Assembly (NCBI GenBank): GCA_904501895.1
Contig: CAJGCX010000048.1
Location: forward strand, 1-12,207
DNA from: Clostridiaceae bacterium
GTDB taxonomy: Bacteria; Bacillota; Clostridia; Oscillospirales; Acutalibacteraceae
Length of the DNA: 12,207 nt
Reading direction: 5' to 3'
Shown: positions 6,649 to 12,207 of the stretch, piece after piece
Position numbering within the stretch: the stretch's first letter is position 1
Layout: every line of letters begins with the position of its first letter
The notes under the pieces: generated by a model
What the model was told of the DNA's origin: nothing
The model's input: the letters and a program-made list of their open reading frames with translations, nothing else
Databases searched by the model: none
Position numbers and translations under genes: made by a program

Positions 6649-9582
6649 TTAAGCGTTTATGCCGATTGTGATAATTTCAAACGGCTTATATTCAATACGG
6701 TCAGTTTCTTCAATAACATCTTCAAGGAAGTTAAGAAGCTTAACCTTACCACCAAGACGAATTACTCCTCGTCTACCATTTTGCTCAGAAAGACGGACAA
6801 CAATCATATGACCCTTTTCACTCATTTTCATTGTCTGCATATAAAGCTCACCGAATGAATTTTCGCAGGTCAAATCTGCTTTTCCAAGTGGCACATTATA
6901 TTCAAAAGCAATGTTATTGATTTCTGCCTTAACAAAATCGTCACCATGAGGATAAATCATATAACTGAATTCGTGGTGTCCCAAATCACTTGTAACATCA
7001 GGACGTATTGTTGCACGAAGCAGTGAAAGGCTCATTGAATTTTCAAGGAAGCCGATACCGTATTTTGAATCGTTAATCAGTGCAACGCCACCATCAGTTT
7101 CAGCCATATCAGCCCACTTGTGATGACAAACCTCAAAACGTGCCTGCTGCCAAGTTGTATTTCTATGAGTTTCACGCTCAACGAAGCCTGCACTTGTGTC
7201 ACAAACTGCTTTACGAGTCAATACATTGCAATCAAACTGTGCCTTTGCAAGTACGTGCTTTTCGTCCCAATCAACGATATTTTCAACCTCTATGCCACGG
7301 CTCTGACGGAAAACTCGGATAATGCGTTTCCATGTACTCTTCTCTGTACCGAGAATACAAGCAAAAGACACAACCTCTGAATTCTTCTCAACTGTCTTAA
7401 GTGGTGAAAGAATTTTTACTTCTACTTCCCTATCCTTATAGTTTGGAAGAATATCCCAGGCATCATAAACACCAGGATTGTCCTTATAAAGCTTAAGCTT
7501 ATTGAACTCACCATTTACCCATTCACGCTGAAGCTTTCTGTCATAAAGACTTGCGATGCTACCATCAGTATTAAACTCGATTTCATAGAATGGTGTAATC
7601 ACCTTTTCACCGATTGTAAGCCATTCTTCATCTGATTCTTCAATCTTAATGTCACCACAGGAAAGAGGTGGAAGATTAGGAATTACCCAATTACCCTTTT
7701 TACCGTAACGATTGCTGTTGCCGTTTTCATTTTCAATGAAAGTAAGGTGTGTACGAGGGAAATTAAGTGAGTTGAAATACTGCTCACCTGTGCCGATAAT
7801 TTTATCGACTCTGCGTTCAATTTCTTCATAATCAGCCATTGCATCACGATAAACCGGTGTAATGTGGCTTCCCGGAAGAATGTCGTGGAATTGATTTATA
7901 AGAAGTTTTTTGTATATGTCACGAATTTCCTCGTGTGGATATACAGCACCCTTAAGATGACGGAGAGTTGAAATAATCTCAGCCTCACGAAGCTTATATT
8001 CAAGCTGACGATTATATCTCTTCATCTTTGATTTTGTGGTGAATGTACCACGGTGCATTTCAAGATAAAGCTCGCCATCCCATTTTGCAAGATTTTTATT
8101 GTCCTTAAGATTCTTTTCAAGGAATTCCTGACCGCTGATATGCTCAGTTTTCGGCATAATTGAAAGCTTATCAAAGCGATGCATAACCTCAATCATCTCT
8201 TCAGTACAGCCACTACCACCGTCGCCGTAACCAAACATAGACATTGTCTGTCCACCCTGATTTTTATCCTGATATGCTTCCCAGTTTTCCTGAATCTGAG
8301 ATGGCATATTCCATGTTATAAAGTGTGTTGGCGGTACACAGGCATAAACCTCACTACCATCAATACCCTTCCAGATAAAGTTGTTATGTGGAAATCGATT
8401 TGTATCATTCCATGTTGACATTTTGTTTGAAACAAAGTAGTCAACACCACTCTTTTTAAGAATCTGTGGCAAAATCCAGCTGTTGCCGAAAACGTCAGGC
8501 AACCAACAGTTTTTAATTGTTTTTCCGAACTTTTCACGGAAATAATGCTGACCGTACATAAACTGACGGATAAGACTTTCAGCACAAGGAATATTGCAAT
8601 CAGGCTCAACATACATAGCGCCAACAGGCTCAAACTGACCATTTGCAATCTTCTCTTTTAATTCCTCAAACACGTCAGGATAATACTTTTCGAGCATTTC
8701 ATATGTATAAGCCTGAGTATGAGTGTACTTAAAGTCAGGGTATCTGTCCATAAGACGAAGCTGAATAAGAATTGTACGGAGATTTTTCTGCACCGAATGA
8801 ATTCTTCTCCAGTAATATGCAATATCAAGGTGTGAATGTGCAATAAGTGCCACATCACCATTACCCTTGTAATCATCATTCGCGTAAATCACATCGTCAA
8901 CATACTTTTTAGCAGCTGCAACATCATCTGTTTTAAGGTCATCGAAATCAATAAGATTAAGTGCATTATTAATTTCACGATTAAGGAAATTACGATAGTC
9001 CTCATTGAAAAGTTCACTTTTTGCAATATCTAAAAGCAATTCAAGGTCATAAACCAAGTCGAGAACCGTGTGATTGATTGTAGCAAGATAAGCACCCTCA
9101 AAAATCTGACGACAACCACGAACTGAAAGTGATTCCGGATTTCTCTCATCATCAGGCTTTGAACGGTTATAACCCTCCATTTCGAAGTGAAGAACATCAG
9201 AATCTATATATGGAGTCAAAAGGATTCTGTCACGGTTAGGGTCAACACCACCAACATACTTACCATTTACCTTAACAATAATTTCGGCAGCAGTTTTAAG
9301 TGAAAACCAAAGCTCCTTTCCACGAAGGTGCTGTGGAATTTCAACCTCTGCATCAAAAAATGCTGTTCCATCAGGAGTAAAGTACATATCACCTTTTTTA
9401 AGGGTTCTCCAGCCCTCAGGGTAATATTCGTACTGCATTTCAGCAACCTGACGTGCATCACGGACCTTTAAATTTTCAATTTCGTATTTTTCTTCGTAAA
9501 TATATCTTTTAAGCCAACCGAAGCGTAAATCTGTCCATTCCTCAGGACGCATACTTCTTCTTACAACCTTAATATGTGCCAT
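6649..9582 (-). CDS. Cytoplasmic GH38 alpha-mannosidase
   Basis: This 977-residue enzyme is of the size usual for bacterial GH38 alpha-mannosidases, which are zinc-dependent and retaining. An N-terminal beta-rich domain (about 50-170) precedes the catalytic part, as in other bacterial members. The catalytic region begins with AHSHLDIAYYW, where H251 and D253 are likely zinc ligands. WLPDVFGNS carries the likely nucleophile and zinc ligand D363. EMHRGTFT (508-515) is a typical GH38 segment, and QFHDILPGS provides the fourth ligand H566. These assignments follow the Golgi alpha-mannosidase II pattern. The remaining 400 residues are the beta-sandwich domains. There is no signal peptide, so the substrate is imported mannose-containing oligosaccharide, perhaps from N-glycans or mannan. 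The start ATG follows AAGGTGA, which overlaps the stop codon of the NifU-like gene (9-nt gap). It is the last gene of its operon. The linkage preferred cannot be read from the sequence. Confidence 0.92.
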   Translation of the reverse strand: MAHIKVVRRSMRPEEWTDLRFGWLKRYIYEEKYEIENLKVRDARQVAEMQYEYYPEGWRTLKKGDMYFTPDGTAFFDAEVEIPQHLRGKELWFSLKTAAEIIVKVNGKYVGGVDPNRDRILLTPYIDSDVLHFEMEGYNRSKPDDERNPESLSVRGCRQIFEGAYLATINHTVLDLVYDLELLLDIAKSELFNEDYRNFLNREINNALNLIDFDDLKTDDVAAAKKYVDDVIYANDDYKGNGDVALIAHSHLDIAYYWRRIHSVQKNLRTILIQLRLMDRYPDFKYTHTQAYTYEMLEKYYPDVFEELKEKIANGQFEPVGAMYVEPDCNIPCAESLIRQFMYGQHYFREKFGKTIKNCWLPDVFGNSWILPQILKKSGVDYFVSNKMSTWNDTNRFPHNNFIWKGIDGSEVYACVPPTHFITWNMPSQIQENWEAYQDKNQGGQTMSMFGYGDGGSGCTEEMIEVMHRFDKLSIMPKTEHISGQEFLEKNLKDNKNLAKWDGELYLEMHRGTFTTKSKMKRYNRQLEYKLREAEIISTLRHLKGAVYPHEEIRDIYKKLLINQFHDILPGSHITPVYRDAMADYEEIERRVDKIIGTGEQYFNSLNFPRTHLTFIENENGNSNRYGKKGNWVIPNLPPLSCGDIKIEESDEEWLTIGEKVITPFYEIEFNTDGSIASLYDRKLQREWVNGEFNKLKLYKDNPGVYDAWDILPNYKDREVEVKILSPLKTVEKNSEVVSFACILGTEKSTWKRIIRVFRQSRGIEVENIVDWDEKHVLAKAQFDCNVLTRKAVCDTSAGFVERETHRNTTWQQARFEVCHHKWADMAETDGGVALINDSKYGIGFLENSMSLSLLRATIRPDVTSDLGHHEFSYMIYPHGDDFVKAEINNIAFEYNVPLGKADLTCENSFGELYMQTMKMSEKGHMIVVRLSEQNGRRGVIRLGGKVKLLNFLEDVIEETDRIEYKPFEIITIGINA

Positions 9583-9591
9583 AGTATCACC

Positions 9592-9828
9592 TTAATCCTT
9601 GTCCCAGAAAAATGGTTTCTTTTTCTGTGCAATAACATTTACGCTTTCACCCATATCTCGCATTATTTCGCTTTCAATCCAACGAAGGCAACGTTCAACG
9701 ATAAGGCATTTTGAACATTCACCCTGCAAAAGCACTGTAAGTTCTCCATTTTCATAAGAGATAAAGTCGATTTCGCCACCATCACCCTGAAGCTTTGGCT
9801 TAATAACAGTATTGATATAATTTTTCAT
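9592..9828 (-). CDS. NifU C-terminal-domain-like (Nfu-type) small protein
   Basis: This 78-residue protein matches the Nfu domain pattern: an N-terminal helix then KLQGDGGEIDFISYENGEL, corresponding to the usual LxxDGGD/E strand, then LLQGECSKC with the CxxC pair C38 and C41. In Nfu proteins this pair holds a 4Fe-4S cluster at a dimer interface and passes it to client enzymes. Family members usually have CxxCP; here Leu replaces the Pro and there is a further Cys at 47. The tail (KKKPFFWDKD) is short and charged. The NifU N-terminal scaffold domain is absent. The gene sits 3 nt after the mutase stop codon, with GAGGG inside the mutase end as its likely ribosome binding site, and 9 nt before GH38, so all three are co-transcribed. 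Neither neighbour is an Fe-S enzyme; the nearest evident Fe-S protein is the aldo/keto reductase of the facing operon. Assignment rests on the motif pattern by eye. Confidence 0.75.
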   Translation of the reverse strand: MKNYINTVIKPKLQGDGGEIDFISYENGELTVLLQGECSKCLIVERCLRWIESEIMRDMGESVNVIAQKKKPFFWDKD

Positions 9829-9831
9829 AAA

Positions 9832-11472
9832 TTAACCCTCAATTTCCTTTTTGAGAATTGCACGAACATTTTCAAGCTTTTCTGTTGCAGCTTCTCTTGT
9901 TTCACCACACATTGAGTAATAAACCTTAAGCTTTGGCTCTGTGCCTGACGGTCTTACTGCCATCCAGCTTCCGTCTGTAAATGTGTATTTAAGCACATTT
10001 TCCTTTGGCAAATCGTCAATACCCTTTGAGTAGTCAAGAACATCCTTGATATTTTGGAAAAGTGACTGACCGTTTTCACGCATATTTGTCATAATGCTCT
10101 GAATTTTTTCTGCACCATCCTTACCCTTGAGTACAAATGTATCAAGTGCATCAAGATAGAAGCCGAATTTTGCATAAATGTTATTAAGAGCATCAATAAG
10201 TGTTCTGCCGTTATTCTTGTGATATGCTGCCATCTGACAGATGAGCATTGAAGAAACAACAGCGTCCTTATCTCTTGCGTGAGTGCCAACAAGGTAACCG
10301 TAAGATTCTTCGTAACCGATTACGAATTCCTTATCACCATTTACTTCATACTTACCAATCTGCTCACCAATATACTTAAAGCCTGTGAGAGTATCAACAA
10401 CGTGAAGACCATAACTCCGTGCAATATCAGCACCAACCTCACTTGTAACAATAGTCTTTACAAGAGTTGATTTTTCATTAAGCATATCCCTTCTGTGTGA
10501 AAGAACAAAATCAACAAGCAATGCACCAATCTGATTACCTGTTATAAGTACGTATTCACCATTATGGAGCACTGCAGTACCAACACGGTCACAGTCAGGG
10601 TCAGTACCAAGGACTAGATCTGCATTTTCCTCTTTTGCCTGAGCAATTGCAATAGTAAGAGCATCCTTTTCTTCAGGATTTGGTGAACGAACTGTACTGA
10701 AATTACCGTCAGGCAATTCCTGACTCTTTACTATTGAAACATTCATACCATCAATTGCTTTTCTCACAGGAATATTACCTGTTCCGTGAAGCGCTGTATA
10801 AACAATTTTAAGGTCAGATTTTTCCTCGTAAAGTGACTGCTTTTTAACCTCCTTAAGGAAATCATCAAGAACCTCTTCACCGATTACAACGATTTTGCCA
10901 TTCTTCACTGCCTCATCAAAATCGTCAACAACAACTGATTTTAAATCTGTAACGGCATTTACAAATCCGATAACCTGATTTGCAAACTGTGGTACTAACT
11001 GACAGCCCTTTTCATCATAAATTTTATATCCGTTATATTCCTTTGGATTATGACTTGCAGTAAGGACGATACCACCGTTACAGCCAAGGTGCTTTGCAGT
11101 AAATGACAAAACAGGTGTTGGCATTAACGTATCATAAATATAAACCTTAATTCCGTTTGCAGAAAGTACACCTGCTGCCACTTTAGAAAAATACTGTGAA
11201 TTGTTTCGTGAATCATAAGCGATTGCAACGCTTATTTCACCATCAAAACGGCTTTTAAGATAATCAGCATAGCCCTTTGTAGCCTTTGCGATTGTATATC
11301 TGTTCATTCGGTTAGGCCCTGCCCCCATAATACCACGAAGTCCACCTGTGCCGAATTCCAATTCCTTATAAAATCTATCTTCAATTTCCTTTTCGTCAGT
11401 AAGACTTAAAAGTTCATTTTTTGTATCCTCATCAAAGGTACACCAATATTCAAAAAGCTCTTTAATTTCCAT
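9832..11472 (-). CDS. Alpha-phosphoglucomutase-type phosphohexomutase
   Basis: This 546-residue enzyme interconverts hexose 1-phosphate and 6-phosphate, most likely glucose, linking glycolysis to glycogen and cell-wall sugar nucleotides. The start FGTGGLRGIMG (40-50) is typical of the PgcA/PGM2-like branch. The phosphoserine loop TASHNPKEYNGYK puts the catalytic Ser at 140. The magnesium loop is DPDCDR (D291, D293, D295), the sugar-binding loop is GYEESYG (386-392), and the phosphate-binding loop RPSGTEPK (507-514) closes domain 4. All four loops are intact. The length is slightly below the roughly 570-580 residues usual for this branch. The ATG at 11472 is preceded by AGGGAG with 7-nt spacing. 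It is the first gene of an operon with the NifU-like and GH38 genes. Phosphomannomutase activity is possible and would suit a mannosidase operon, but the motifs do not separate the two activities. Confidence 0.93.
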   Translation of the reverse strand: MEIKELFEYWCTFDEDTKNELLSLTDEKEIEDRFYKELEFGTGGLRGIMGAGPNRMNRYTIAKATKGYADYLKSRFDGEISVAIAYDSRNNSQYFSKVAAGVLSANGIKVYIYDTLMPTPVLSFTAKHLGCNGGIVLTASHNPKEYNGYKIYDEKGCQLVPQFANQVIGFVNAVTDLKSVVVDDFDEAVKNGKIVVIGEEVLDDFLKEVKKQSLYEEKSDLKIVYTALHGTGNIPVRKAIDGMNVSIVKSQELPDGNFSTVRSPNPEEKDALTIAIAQAKEENADLVLGTDPDCDRVGTAVLHNGEYVLITGNQIGALLVDFVLSHRRDMLNEKSTLVKTIVTSEVGADIARSYGLHVVDTLTGFKYIGEQIGKYEVNGDKEFVIGYEESYGYLVGTHARDKDAVVSSMLICQMAAYHKNNGRTLIDALNNIYAKFGFYLDALDTFVLKGKDGAEKIQSIMTNMRENGQSLFQNIKDVLDYSKGIDDLPKENVLKYTFTDGSWMAVRPSGTEPKLKVYYSMCGETREAATEKLENVRAILKKEIEG

Positions 11473-11503
11473 TTTTGTACTCCCTTATGGACATAATTTT
11501 AAC

Positions 11504-11539
11504 ATTATAATTTTACAACAAAAAAACACTGATTGTCAA
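11504..11539 (-). promoter_or_regulatory. Putative promoter of the mutase-NifU-GH38 operon
   Basis: On the minus strand a perfect TTGACA (11539-11534) is followed after 18 nt by TAAAAT (11515-11510), and a perfect TATAAT (11509-11504) abuts it. The TATAAT is 24 nt from the TTGACA, too far for a standard pair, so the TAAAAT is the likelier -10 unless another -35 is used. The leader would be roughly 25-31 nt. The segment from the -35 onward resembles the GH3 promoter, with a shared CATTGACAATCA followed closely by a T-tract. Confidence 0.45.
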
Positions 11540-11584
11540 TGAAATATGATGTATTCAAATTGAGAAATTGGAGTTTGTCGATGA

Positions 11585-11612
11585 GTGCAAAATGCAAAGC
11601 GCAAAGTGCAAA
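11585..11612. repeat. Four tandem heptamers (RYGCAAA)
   Basis: GTGCAAA, ATGCAAA, GCGCAAA and GTGCAAA follow one another without gaps at 11585, 11592, 11599 and 11606, and ATGG follows. They lie upstream of the mutase promoter and outside any credible gene. Such GCAAA heptad tracts occur in intergenic DNA of many bacteria and are often misread as small FALCALHFAL-type proteins. No function is evident. Confidence 0.7.
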
Positions 11613-11625
11613 ATGGAGAAACTGC

Positions 11626-11704
11626 GTTGCAATTATAATGCCTCCCTCGTTAGAGGGAGGCGTAAAAAAGTCATTCGAAGAGAACGACAAATTATAATTT
11701 GAAC
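11626..11704. repeat. Hairpin element with imperfect flanking inverted repeats (MITE/REP-like)
   Basis: The core is a perfect 9-bp hairpin, GCCTCCCTC (11640-11648) with GAGGGAGGC (11653-11661), around a GTTA loop. Flanking it are GTTGCAATTATAAT (11626-11639) and ATTATAATTTGAAC (11691-11704), which are inverted repeats matching at 12 of 14 positions. No T-run follows the core on either strand as it would in a terminator. The structure suggests a small dispersed repeat inserted between genes; I cannot see other copies in this window. Confidence 0.5.
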
Positions 11705-11708
11705 ATAG

Positions 11709-11740
11709 AAACAAAATGACGGAGTCGATTGACCCCGTCA
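11709..11740 (-). terminator. Rho-independent terminator after the membrane protein gene
   Basis: TGACGG (11717-11722) pairs with CCGTCA (11735-11740). Inside it, after one A/C mismatch, GTC pairs with GAC around a GATT loop. On the minus strand the stem is followed by TTTTGTTTC. It begins 5 nt past the stop codon of the gene ending at 11746. Confidence 0.8.
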
Positions 11741-11745
11741 AGTGT

Positions 11746-12207
11746 TTATTTATTGAGTTTTTTATTAACTAATGTGTGCATTTCCAATTCAAGGATATAA
11801 GTGATTGACACCAAAAACCAACCGGTTGAGAGGTGTGCGCCACCAACTTTGCAAGAAACGATTGACACGACTATAAATACTACTGTATTGATTAAACTAA
11901 AGATTTCATTTCTTGAAAGTGCCTTTTCACCAACTGAGAAAAGTGAGGAAATAATCACCATAAGTGAGAAAATGATAATACACACCATTGTGATAAATGG
12001 GAAGAGATAAGATGGATTACCAAAATCGAAGCTACCGTTAATTATTCCCATAATTACACTTATGAGTGTAATATCAGCTCCGTCATCGGATGTGAAAACA
12101 GGTAAGCACATCCACAAAAGTGGTGAGAACATAAGCACAAATCTTGTAATTTGTAATGGTCCACCGAAAGCAGAAGTCTTAATGTTATTAAGCACATTAT
12201 CAACTGC
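11746..12207 (-). CDS. Unidentified multi-pass membrane protein, C-terminal part (runs off right edge)
   Basis: I do not recognise the family. The frame is open to the window edge, giving 153 visible residues. A GTG at 12195 could serve as a start but has no ribosome binding site before it, so the gene probably begins beyond the window. Counting from the first visible residue, hydrophobic segments lie at about 20-38 (around RFVLMFSPLLWMCLPVF), 67-90 (YLFPFITMVCIIIFSLMV), 101-120 (LINTVVFIVVSIVS) and 126-143 (WFLVSITYILEL). A weaker hydrophobic stretch lies near 47-57 (LISVIMGII). Four membrane passes are therefore likely, with a short charged end (NKKLNK). There are no catalytic motifs, cysteine clusters or transporter signatures. 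It is followed by its own terminator, so it is a separate unit from the mutase operon. Confidence 0.65.
   Translation of the reverse strand, partial: AVDNVLNNIKTSAFGGPLQITRFVLMFSPLLWMCLPVFTSDDGADITLISVIMGIINGSFDFGNPSYLFPFITMVCIIIFSLMVIISSLFSVGEKALSRNEIFSLINTVVFIVVSIVSCKVGGAHLSTGWFLVSITYILELEMHTLVNKKLNK

Noticed and set aside
7080..7380. Plus-strand frames opposite the GH38 gene
   Set aside because: They are antisense shadows of a well-supported 977-residue enzyme, with Cys/His-rich translations lacking any domain.
11640..11661. GC-rich hairpin as a terminator
   Set aside because: Neither strand has a T-run directly after the stem, and a proper terminator for the upstream minus-strand gene already lies at 11709-11740.
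11505..11741. 78-codon minus-strand frame ending in the mutase promoter
   Set aside because: It consists of the hairpin element, the heptamer repeats (giving LHFALCALHFAL) and a terminator, and it has no ribosome binding site. It is repeat DNA, not a gene.
12193..12195. GTG as the true start of the membrane protein
   Set aside because: No Shine-Dalgarno sequence precedes it and the frame stays open to the window edge, so the gene is treated as partial.
1..12207. CRISPR arrays, tRNA or rRNA genes, riboswitches, transposases, phage genes, defence systems
   Set aside because: None was seen on reading both strands; coding sequence fills nearly all of the window with housekeeping and glycan enzymes.

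Overview
This is an AT-rich stretch of a Gram-positive, clostridial-type (Firmicutes) genome. The nearest guess is a gut or rumen Ruminococcaceae/Oscillospiraceae/Lachnospiraceae anaerobe. The basis is the AT-biased codon use, strong Shine-Dalgarno sites (AGGTGAT, GGAGGGG), sigma-A-type promoters, an aldo/keto reductase carrying two 4Fe-4S motifs, and a GH3 enzyme with the inverted domain order known from Ruminococcus albus and Butyrivibrio fibrisolvens. No 16S gene or other marker fixes the taxon. The window is dominated by glycan-degrading enzymes and central sugar metabolism.

Layout: (1) 1-204, minus strand, the N-terminal end of a Gfo/Idh/MocA-type oxidoreductase that runs off the left edge. 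(2) 205-300, a compact divergent promoter region. (3) 301-2907, plus strand, an exported GH3 beta-glucosidase-type enzyme with permuted domains, closed by a terminator at about 2915-2952. (4) 2989-6443, plus strand, a tight three-gene run: cytoplasmic GH2 glycosidase, small SAM methyltransferase (overlapping the GH2 gene by 16 nt) and Fe-S aldo/keto reductase (9-nt gap). (5) 6590-6629, a bidirectional terminator between convergent operons. (6) 11472-6649, minus strand, a three-gene operon: alpha-phosphoglucomutase-type hexose phosphate mutase, a 78-aa NifU-C-like protein (3-nt gap) and a GH38 alpha-mannosidase (9-nt gap). (7) 11473-11745, an intergenic region with the mutase promoter, tandem heptamers, a strong hairpin element and a minus-strand terminator. 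(8) 11746-12207, minus strand, the C-terminal part of an unidentified multi-pass membrane protein that runs off the right edge.

Inferred joint role: the exported GH3 trims beta-linked oligosaccharides outside the membrane. The cytoplasmic GH2 and GH38 enzymes finish imported oligosaccharides, with mannose-containing glycans likely for GH38. The mutase links hexose-6-phosphate and hexose-1-phosphate pools. No transporter or regulator is visible, so uptake must be encoded elsewhere.

I see no clearly new defence, mobile or RNA system. The most interesting points are an almost identical promoter-to-start arrangement at two genes, with the -10 box fused to the ribosome binding site; a minimal NifU-like protein wedged between two sugar-metabolism genes; and the GH2/methyltransferase/Fe-S reductase operon, whose combined chemistry is not obvious.
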